Assembly (NCBI RefSeq): GCF_003032475.1
Contig: NZ_CP028369.1
Coordinates: forward strand, 9,300,001 to 9,364,000
Source of the DNA: Streptomyces sp. P3
Lineage (GTDB): Bacteria > Actinomycetota > Actinomycetes > Streptomycetales > Streptomycetaceae
Length of the DNA: 64,000 nucleotides
Direction: 5' to 3'
Every line of letters begins with the position of its first letter. The first letter of the stretch is position 1. The notes below the pieces were generated by a model. It was not told where the DNA came from, did not search any database, and saw nothing but the letters and a program-made list of their open reading frames with translations. Positions 36,962 through 43,501 of the stretch are shown piece by piece. The position numbers were made by a program, and so were the translations under genes.

Positions 36962-37528
36962 ATGGCGCCAGGCACCGACGAATACCGACGCAAGTGCTGG
37001 GACGCAGCCCTGCACGCCTATGGGACCGGGTACATCTTTCAGAAGCGCGCCGAACGTCTGAAGCGCAAAACCGACGTACTGACCTGGATTGGTTTCGTGG
37101 TCCCGTTGCTCATCGGAGCAACGGTAGGAACGTTCGGCCAATACAAGTACTGGAACGTGGTCCTTGCCGTTGCGACTGCCGTCGCGGCCCTGCAACTCGC
37201 CATGAGCCTATGGTCGCTCGTCAAACGGTGGACAGAAGAATTGTCCTACTCCTCAGCATCGGCCACAGTCAATGAGTCCCTGGCCTCCAGGTTCGCCGCA
37301 CTTGGTGAAGACCCCCCAGGGCTTCCAACGCTGCGGACTCAATTCGAAAAGCTCAGCATCGAAGACACCGCAAGGCGAGACAGAGACAACGAAAGAGGCG
37401 TGACGGAAAAGGAGCGTCGCATGGGCATGCGCGCCGGGCTCCGGAAGTACCAGCGCCCGTGCGCGGCCTGCCATCAGGTTCCTACAACGATGGAGCCATC
37501 CGGCTGCGGTGTCTGCGGACAGTTCTAA
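36962..37528 (+). CDS. Mobilome CxxCx(11)CxxC membrane protein
   Basis: A 188-residue protein ending CAACH...GCGVCGQF, with exactly 11 residues between the two CxxC pairs, the defining feature of the family named mobilome CxxCx(11)CxxC protein. Two transmembrane helices (about residues 38-57 and 64-84) and a following long helix recall SLATT-type membrane proteins. Family members are found on mobile elements; the zinc-ribbon tail presumably folds in the cytoplasm. AAGGAAG precedes the ATG. It is followed 19 nt later by its usual small partner gene. Its action is unknown; a link to membrane-based immunity is inference. Confidence 0.8.
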   Translation: MAPGTDEYRRKCWDAALHAYGTGYIFQKRAERLKRKTDVLTWIGFVVPLLIGATVGTFGQYKYWNVVLAVATAVAALQLAMSLWSLVKRWTEELSYSSASATVNESLASRFAALGEDPPGLPTLRTQFEKLSIEDTARRDRDNERGVTEKERRMGMRAGLRKYQRPCAACHQVPTTMEPSGCGVCGQF

Positions 37529-37547
37529 GCCAGTAAGGAATCAGTAG

Positions 37548-37754
37548 ATGGACAACAAGGTAGCCGCGGCCCTGCGGGGCTTCATCGCCCTCACACCAGC
37601 CCAGCGCGACGAATTCATCACCATCGCCAACAGGTACATCAACGGCGGCCCGCTCACCCAGGATCGCATTATCGACGAATCCACGAGGGACTGGGGGATC
37701 ACCAAAGTTGATCTCGGTCCGACTTCCCAGACTTGCCCCTACTGCGGCAAGTAG
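37548..37754 (+). CDS. Small partner protein ending in CPYCGK
   Basis: A 68-residue soluble protein immediately after the mobilome gene. It has the helical pattern ALTPAQRDEFITIANRYING and a single CPYCGK pair at the extreme C-terminus, a half zinc knuckle that could complete a site with another chain. The first ATG of the frame is used. Gene pairing and the shared cysteine theme suggest it works with the membrane protein upstream. Confidence 0.65.
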   Translation: MDNKVAAALRGFIALTPAQRDEFITIANRYINGGPLTQDRIIDESTRDWGITKVDLGPTSQTCPYCGK

Positions 37755-37999
37755 CAGACCCGCCTGCGCCGCGCAGTGCCGGTGGCCAGCCGCAAGGGAA
37801 CCCTGAAGGCGAAGACGTTCGTGCCGCCGCCATCGGGCAGTTGTCGGTCGTGTACTTCGCCAACCGCACGGTGCGGCACCTGTCCGTACTGGAGATTGTC
37901 TGCATCGGCTGACCCGTCCCGTCGACGAACGGCTCCGCCCCGGCACGTCAGCCGCCGCGGGCGAAGTCGTCTCGGATGCTGGCCGCGTCTGACCACGGG

Positions 38000-39001
38000 T
38001 CACGCCACGGATGTGGACCGAGCGGGACGTACCTGCACGTTGGTCCGGCCCAACTGCCATCTCCCGGGCCCCACTTGATGGAAGGCGGGAAAACGGTGCA
38101 GGAGCCGCCCCAGTCCGTCCATCTGCCTGCGGTGCGGTGTCTGCACCGACTCGGGCAGGGCGGCGAGGATCTCGGTGCGGGTCATTGGCACGGGCGCACG
38201 GGCCAGCAGCCGGGCGACCTGTGACAGCACGTCATCTCCCGCTGTACCGCGTTCCGCCTGCGTCCAGCCGGGCTTGTGCAGCTCGTACTGGCCGTACGGC
38301 TCGGTCAGGATCCTCAAGGCCTCCGTGCCGAACCGAGCAAGCTTCGCGCGGGTGTCGGCGGTGAACCGGGCACGGTTGCGGTAGGCGTAGACACCAGCGA
38401 CAGCCGCCACGATCCCAGCAGCCACGGGATAGGCACGGGCCAGGCGCGCGGCACCGTACAGGCCGTAGCCGGTCCCCACGAACGCGGTGCCGCTGGCCTG
38501 CATGCCTGCCTCCGCCTTGCCGATCCGCCCCAGAGCGGCCCGTACGTCCCTCCACCCCGATACGGCGATGCCCTGGCGGATCAGGTCGGGGTCTTCGGCG
38601 AACAGCACGACGGGCGCGAGGACGCCGGCCAGCTGGAGGATGCCGACGTCGCTGAGATCCTCCTGGGCGAGCTTGTCGGCGGCTGCCGTCATGGGCAGTC
38701 CGTTCACGCAGACGACGTGCAGCAGCGGTACGTACTGCTGCCACCACAGCCGCTCCGCCGCCGCGAGATCGAAGGCGCCGCCCTCGCGCTTGAGATCGGC
38801 CAGCACCCGGGGGACCTCCGCCCACACGTAGTGCGGGATGAAGCCCCGCAGCGTGCCGTACCGCATCCCGTCGAGGATCGAGGACGGCCGGCCGCGGAAC
38901 ACCGCCGCGGTGACGTCCGTGGTGAGCACCGACGTGTCGAAGACCCCGAGCCGGAAGCCGGCACCGGTCGCCGGGCGGGGGCGGGTGTAGAGGCTGTACA
39001 T
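38000..39001 (-). CDS. PIN-domain protein with transmembrane helix and C-terminal winged helix
   Basis: A 333-residue protein. The N-terminal PIN-like ribonuclease domain starts GVFDTSVLTTDV (first acidic residue), continues FIPHYVWAEVPRVLADL, and LSDVGILQLAGVLAPVVLF with AEDPDLI carries later acidic residues. A hydrophobic helix (AGIVAAVAGVYAY, near residue 200) follows, then a C-terminal module DDVLSQVARLLARAPVPMTR, TEILAALPE, which looks like a winged helix. ATG at 39001 is preferred over an in-frame TTG 21 nt upstream. It is divergent from a second PIN-domain gene. A membrane-tethered RNase with a DNA- or protein-binding tail is unusual for a PIN toxin. Confidence 0.65.
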   Translation of the reverse strand: MYSLYTRPRPATGAGFRLGVFDTSVLTTDVTAAVFRGRPSSILDGMRYGTLRGFIPHYVWAEVPRVLADLKREGGAFDLAAAERLWWQQYVPLLHVVCVNGLPMTAAADKLAQEDLSDVGILQLAGVLAPVVLFAEDPDLIRQGIAVSGWRDVRAALGRIGKAEAGMQASGTAFVGTGYGLYGAARLARAYPVAAGIVAAVAGVYAYRNRARFTADTRAKLARFGTEALRILTEPYGQYELHKPGWTQAERGTAGDDVLSQVARLLARAPVPMTRTEILAALPESVQTPHRRQMDGLGRLLHRFPAFHQVGPGRWQLGRTNVQVRPARSTSVA

Positions 39002-39104
39002 GACGGGAGCGTAGGCCCCCAACAGGTCCTTGGTGCACGGGTTTTCCCCGGTGGCAGGACTCGGCGGGACCTGGGATGTCAGTGGGGTGGGCCATCATCG
39101 GTGG

Positions 39105-40001
39105 ATGCCGCAGAAGAAGCCCCTCCCGCCGACCTACCGAGAGCGCCTCCTGGAGCAGCTCGACACGATCGAGCGGGACTACCTCGCCGTGCTGGAGGCC
39201 TCCGAGATCCAGTACGTGAACCCGAACAGGCCAGGCGACTACGCCGTCATCATCATGAGCGCGGCGGACTGGGGTTGGGCACCGAGCGGCCCGGCGCTGG
39301 AGTCCCAGCGGATGGACCTGCTGCGCCGTCTGCGGAGCTGGGAGCCGCGGTTCCGGCTGCTGTTCCCGCACCCGACTCCCGAGGCGGCGGAGAAGCTCGA
39401 CGAGAGTCTGGAGCACCTGGAGCGCTGGCTGGTCCGGGAGGGCACCTGGTCCGACTGGTCCGTCCCGCAGCACATGCCGGAGGCGGTGAAGCTCCTGCAG
39501 ACGTCCGTCCAGCAGCTGCGGAGCCTGACCGATCTGCTGCCGACGGACCCGTGGCCGGTGCGCCTGACGGTCGACACCAACGCGCTGATCGACAACCCGG
39601 ACCTCGCCGCCTACACAGGGCAGATCGGTCCGCGCTACATGGCGCACCTGCTGCCGGTCGTGCTGCGCGAGCTCGACGACAAGAAGCGCGCCGGCCGGAC
39701 CGACGTCCTGCGCGAGGCGGCCAAGAAAGCCGACCGGCGCCTGAAGGGGCTGCGCAACAACGGCGACGTCACCCTCGGGGTCCGGGTCGCCGGCGACGTC
39801 CACGCCGTCTTCGAGTACATCGAGCCCAAGTCCGACGCGCTGCCCGACTGGCTCGACCTTGATGTCCCGGACGACCGGTTCATCGCCTCGACCCTGCTCC
39901 TGCAGTCCCGGCACCCCGGCTCTGCGTGGTACGTCGCCACCAGCGACATCAATCTCCAGACCAAACTGCACGCCGTCGCACTACCGTTCATCGAACCCTG
40001 A
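39105..40001 (+). CDS. PIN-domain nuclease protein
   Basis: A 298-residue protein with a helical N-terminus (1-150) and a C-terminal PIN domain: VDTNALIDNPDL near residue 158 (first Asp), VVLRELDDKKRAGR near 185, and the late acidic cluster DVPDDRFIASTLLLQ and VATSDINLQTK near 260-290. The motif spacing fits VapC/PINc-type Mg-dependent RNases. The ATG at 39105 is used. Its promoter region (39002-39104) is shared with the divergent PIN gene. No antitoxin-like gene is adjacent. Confidence 0.75.
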   Translation: MPQKKPLPPTYRERLLEQLDTIERDYLAVLEASEIQYVNPNRPGDYAVIIMSAADWGWAPSGPALESQRMDLLRRLRSWEPRFRLLFPHPTPEAAEKLDESLEHLERWLVREGTWSDWSVPQHMPEAVKLLQTSVQQLRSLTDLLPTDPWPVRLTVDTNALIDNPDLAAYTGQIGPRYMAHLLPVVLRELDDKKRAGRTDVLREAAKKADRRLKGLRNNGDVTLGVRVAGDVHAVFEYIEPKSDALPDWLDLDVPDDRFIASTLLLQSRHPGSAWYVATSDINLQTKLHAVALPFIEP

Positions 40002-40022
40002 TCTCCCCGCCCTCACGGCAAG

Positions 40023-40155
40023 TGATGGTCTGTGGGGGAGTGTCAGTTGAGCTTCGTCATCCGAGCGTCACTGGTCCAGGTGCGGCGCCCCGGTCACTGA
40101 CACCCGGTGCCGACATGAGCGACGAAAGGCCGTGTCATTCTCACGCCCACCGTCA
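40023..40155 (+). repeat. Dispersed repeat, copy 2 (long form)
   Basis: It starts TGATGGTCTGTGGGGGAG, continues through CAGTTGAGCTTCGTC, and ends with the core GCCGACATGAGCGACGAAAG to CACCGTCA (core 40109-40155). About 80 percent alike to copy 3 over the full length, and like copy 1 over the core. It ends 84 nt upstream of the DUF4238 gene and presumably contains or abuts that gene's promoter. Confidence 0.8.
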
Positions 40156-40239
40156 CATCAGCCAGCACGCGGTTCCGATCGAACGGCTTCTGGAACACGC
40201 GATCAATCACCCTCAGCAGGGTCACCTACGCTGGGTGGC

Positions 40240-41238
40240 GTGTCTGCACCGAAACTTCACCACTATGTGCCTCAGAGCTATCTGGCACGGTTCGGCCGAG
40301 GCGACATGGTCAGGGTGAGGCGCCGGTGCCCGCCGAAGACGCACCTCGCCAACGTCAAGAACGTCGCAGCTGAGACTGGCTTCTACACGATCACGGACGA
40401 GAACGGCATGCCCTCCACGGCCATCGAGCTCGAGCTCAGTGGCCTGGAAGGCCAGGGGCTCGCCGCCCTGCGCCGAATAGACGAGACAGGAATGCCTCCG
40501 GCCGTCGGCACCGACGACCGCGAGCTTCTCTGCCTCTACCTGGCCGTACAGATGGCCAGGACGCCCAGGCAGCGCACGATGCTGCTTTTCGGGCGCGACG
40601 TCACCGCCTACGCAAACGGCCGAGAGGTCGACCAGGCGCTGATGACCGAGTACCTCACGCGCAAGCATCTCGGTCACCTGCCACGGGCAGCCGAAGCCCA
40701 GGGTGCCTGGGACTACTACCACGGCACGCGAGCGATGAACGGCGGCAACGACCCCACCCACGACGAAGCGGTCGCCGTGCCGCTCAGCTCCGTCCAGGCC
40801 TGCATCCCGCAGTACCGTGCTCGGCACTGGCGGCTCGAGACCAGCCGCAAGCCGATCTTCCTCACCTCCGACGCACCCCTCGTACTCTGGCGCCCGGAAA
40901 CTCCGAGTGACGCCTACCAAGGGTTCGGCCTGGAGGACGCCCACGAGATCAGGTTCCCCGTGAGCCCCACGGCCCAGCTCGTGCTCATCCCCGGCCACGG
41001 CACATCCTCAGAAGAGGTCAAGCTCAGCCGAGTGATCAGCTGCAACCAGGACCTCACGGACAGCTGCGAGCAGGTCGTCATCGGGCACCCGGACCGGCAC
41101 ACCGCACTCGACAGGGTCCAACTGAGCAAGCGCGGGCCCACGCTGCGCTTCAACACGGCCCCCGGCATCCGGAAGAACCCGGACGGCACGGAAGAGCCCA
41201 TGGGCGACATCCTGCACCTCTACACGACCCGCCGCTGA
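40240..41238 (+). CDS. DUF4238 domain protein
   Basis: A 332-residue protein with the DUF4238 hallmark HHYVPQSYLARFG at residues 6-18, followed by the family blocks KNVAAETGFYTI, LYLAVQMARTPRQR and the C-terminal FLTSDAPLVLW with FPVSPTAQLVLIPG. DUF4238 proteins are widespread orphan genes, frequent in mobile and defence-rich regions; a nuclease role has been suggested but not shown to my knowledge. The GTG at 40240 is chosen because the hallmark begins immediately after it. A hairpin follows the stop. Confidence 0.85.
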   Translation: MSAPKLHHYVPQSYLARFGRGDMVRVRRRCPPKTHLANVKNVAAETGFYTITDENGMPSTAIELELSGLEGQGLAALRRIDETGMPPAVGTDDRELLCLYLAVQMARTPRQRTMLLFGRDVTAYANGREVDQALMTEYLTRKHLGHLPRAAEAQGAWDYYHGTRAMNGGNDPTHDEAVAVPLSSVQACIPQYRARHWRLETSRKPIFLTSDAPLVLWRPETPSDAYQGFGLEDAHEIRFPVSPTAQLVLIPGHGTSSEEVKLSRVISCNQDLTDSCEQVVIGHPDRHTALDRVQLSKRGPTLRFNTAPGIRKNPDGTEEPMGDILHLYTTRR

Positions 41239-41246
41239 GACCGAAC

Positions 41247-41285
41247 AGCAGTGGGCCGGGCAGAAGCCCCGCCCGACCCACTGCT
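41247..41285 (+). terminator. Hairpin after DUF4238 gene
   Basis: AGCAGTGGGCCGGGC pairs with GCCCGACCCACTGCT (one mismatch) around a short loop, starting 8 nt after the stop codon. There is no T-run, as is common in Streptomyces. Confidence 0.6.
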
Positions 41286-41339
41286 GCGCCCGCGCGCTAC
41301 CGACCTCAACCCATCCTTGAGACCGTTAGGTTCGCAGTC

Positions 41340-42551
41340 ATGAGTGTCCCCGCTGCTGACTACGCCTGGTTGCCGGATCATCAGTTGCACGTGGCGGCAA
41401 CCCTGGCCCATGTCGATCAGACGGTCGACCGTGTCATCCGGATGATCCACGACTACACCGCCCAAGGGCCCCTCTCCCTCAAGACCGTCGTGGAAGGCGA
41501 ACAAGCGCAGGCTGTTGTGACCGCGATCGCTCCCCTGCCGGAAGCGATTCCCCGCCTCGTCGCGGACGCTCTCACGCAGCTGCGTGCCGCACTCGAGCAC
41601 ACCGTGTACGCCGAAGTGGAGCACCAACTCGCACGACCTCTGACAGCTGAGGAAGCACGAAGCATTGAGATGCCCGCCAGCACGAGTCCCGCCGACTTTG
41701 CGTCCTGGCTCAACCACCGCCGCAGGCGCGGCCTTTCGCCGCTGCAGCAGAGTGCTCCCCTTGCTCAGCGCATCCGGGACCTGCAGCCCTTCCAACGCCG
41801 TACTCCTGACGAACACCCACTCAAGATCCTGGTCGAGTACACCAACTTGGCAAAGCATCGCCGTCCGGCCGTCGCAGCGGCTCGCCTTGGCGCGGTGCAT
41901 CCCGATGTGCCGCATGCGGACCTTGCCGTCTCCCAGCCACTTGAGCGGCGACCTCAGCCCGGCAGCGGACAGCCGCTACATGTCGACGACGTCATCGCGA
42001 CGGCACCGCGCCATGACTACATCCCCATCTCCATCTGGACAACTGTGTCACTGCAGCGTCCGCACACTGAGATGTGGAACATCGCGGTCAAAGAGCTGGA
42101 GTATTTGGAGGACTGGGTCCGCACCACGGCCATCCCCATCCTCGTGACGGGGAACCGCGACGTCGTGCCGCTGCCGCCGCAGCTGGACATCTCAACCGGA
42201 CACGACAACCTCCGTGGCGAACTGTCGCGTTCAGGAGCCATGTCTGCCGCAAAGAGAGGCAGCCAGCGGATCCAGGCATCCGTAGCCCGTACCGGCCTGG
42301 TTGAGCTGCTTGTCCCGCTGGCCGGGAGCAGCATGAACGAAACCATCACAGCCTGGGCGGCCGCGCTGACCGACGATGGCGTGTGCGAGCGCGTGGACCG
42401 CCTGGTCCGCGCTCGCCGTAGCTCCCGGGATGCGCTCCGAGTCACGGAAGAACTGGTTGCCGAGGCACATGCGTACGAGGCCTGCCATGACGAGTCAGAG
42501 ATGGGTGACGGGTCGGGCAAGACCGTCTTGCCCGACCCGCCGCCCGGTTAG
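41340..42551 (+). CDS. Unknown protein, possible HEPN-like helical domain
   Basis: A 403-residue protein, not confidently assigned. The segments IPRLVADALTQLRAALEHTVYA and LKILVEYTNLAKHRRPAVAA resemble the helical core of a family of orphan proteins with R-x-A-L-D/E-H and N-x-x-K-H-R motifs, which recalls HEPN-like RNases, although the typical R-x4-6-H is not certain. A beta-rich stretch follows (near 215-290) and then a helical tail. The ATG at 41340 opens the frame. It converges on a small membrane-protein gene with a 4-nt overlap. Confidence 0.55.
   Translation: MSVPAADYAWLPDHQLHVAATLAHVDQTVDRVIRMIHDYTAQGPLSLKTVVEGEQAQAVVTAIAPLPEAIPRLVADALTQLRAALEHTVYAEVEHQLARPLTAEEARSIEMPASTSPADFASWLNHRRRRGLSPLQQSAPLAQRIRDLQPFQRRTPDEHPLKILVEYTNLAKHRRPAVAAARLGAVHPDVPHADLAVSQPLERRPQPGSGQPLHVDDVIATAPRHDYIPISIWTTVSLQRPHTEMWNIAVKELEYLEDWVRTTAIPILVTGNRDVVPLPPQLDISTGHDNLRGELSRSGAMSAAKRGSQRIQASVARTGLVELLVPLAGSSMNETITAWAAALTDDGVCERVDRLVRARRSSRDALRVTEELVAEAHAYEACHDESEMGDGSGKTVLPDPPPG
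42510..42538. terminator. Hairpin inside the 3' coding end of convergent genes
   Basis: GGGTCGGGCAAGA and TCTTGCCCGACCC form a perfect 13-bp inverted repeat with a 3-nt loop, just before the overlapping stops of the converging genes. It could act as a bidirectional terminator. Confidence 0.65.
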
Positions 42552-42796
42552 CCGATCAGCCTGTGGAGTACAGGGGTGCTGACTGCCGCGGTCGTCAAGC
42601 CTGTAGCAACAGCCTTGGGCACGGACTTCTCGGAGAGGAACATGAGCCCGCCCATGGCCACGCCGAAAAATGCGGCGGTCAGCATCACCACAGTGGTGTG
42701 CAGTGACACGAACGGCGGCGATGCTGCAGACGGCAGGCCGACCGGGCTGGGCGGTTCCGGGCGAGAGGGTATGAGGGGCTGTGGGTCCCGAGACAT
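42548..42796 (-). CDS. Small membrane protein, unknown
   Basis: An 82-residue protein: a Pro-rich N-terminus (1-25), one clear transmembrane helix (about 32-52, TVVMLTAAFFGVAMGGLMFL) and a second weaker hydrophobic stretch to the end. AGGAGACTCCCG precedes the ATG at 42796. Family not recognised. It converges with the 41340 gene. Confidence 0.6.
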   Translation of the reverse strand: MSRDPQPLIPSRPEPPSPVGLPSAASPPFVSLHTTVVMLTAAFFGVAMGGLMFLSEKSVPKAVATGLTTAAVSTPVLHRLIG

Positions 42797-42960
42797 CGGG
42801 AGTCTCCTTGCAGAAGGACGTGCAGAGACGGCGGACACCAGCGGTGGTGTCGTCCGCGTGGGGTACGCCTCGCGGTCGGCGGTCCTGCTGCTCTCTGCGT
42901 GAGAGCGTCCCTGTGGGGTCGCGGCCCTGGCCCAGGGTGGCGTGTCCAGGTTAGCCGCGA

Positions 42961-43106
42961 TGATGGTCTGCAGGGGAGCGCCAGTTGAGCTCCGCCGTCT
43001 GATCGGCAGTGGCACAGGCGCGGCGATCTGGTCTGACACTGACGGGTGGTCTCACCCGTGCTGACATGAGCGACGAAAGGCCACGTGATTCTCACGCCGA
43101 CCGTCA
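42961..43106 (+). repeat. Dispersed repeat, copy 3 (long form)
   Basis: It starts TGATGGTCTGCAGGGGAG, continues CAGTTGAGCTCCGCCGTC, and ends with the core GCTGACATGAGCGACGAAAG to GACCGTCA (43060-43106). Same orientation as copies 1 and 2. The flanking DNA (43107-43313) has no gene. Confidence 0.8.
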
Positions 43107-43313
43107 CTCGTGGACGAGAGTGACGGGCGAACACAGACTGCCGAGCAGGCCGCCCCCCGCACTCAGCTGAAGGCATGGCCGAACCTGGCACTCCATGAAG
43201 CGGGCCACCGCTCGCCCTGACGGCCCACGAGCTGAGGGCCTGCCGCCCTCTGCACACCGTCACCCTCCGGAGGCAGGACCAGGCCACGTGATCACACGAG
43301 ACCCCGACCACAG

Positions 43314-43367
43314 CGGTACATAATTCGGCGACCGGCGGTACATAATTCCGGCGAATATTATGTACCG
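43314..43367. promoter_or_regulatory. Iteron-like operator: CGGTACATAAT repeats
   Basis: CGGTACATAATTC occurs twice directly (43314 and 43336), and the second copy forms a perfect 11-bp inverted repeat with ATTATGTACCG (43357-43367) around a 10-nt spacer. It lies 135 nt upstream of the DnaB-like gene and is distinctly A/T-rich. It could be a repressor operator or a replication-initiator site of an integrative element. Confidence 0.6.
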
Positions 43368-43501
43368 TCAGCTAGACTGGGTCGTAGCGTTACATTTTTT
43401 GACGGCGCGGTCGTTCCACAGCTGCTGGCGGCCACCGCCGAGCCGACTGCCCGACCTTCCCCTCGTAACCCGCTTGCCGCTTCTGCTCTTGGAGTCCCCG
43501 G

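Noticed and set aside
33440..39090. GGGATGTCAGTGG motif before two plus-strand genes (about 33440 and 39073)
   Set aside because: Only about 15 bp shared in two places; could be chance or a common Streptomyces intergenic motif. Not enough to call a regulatory element.
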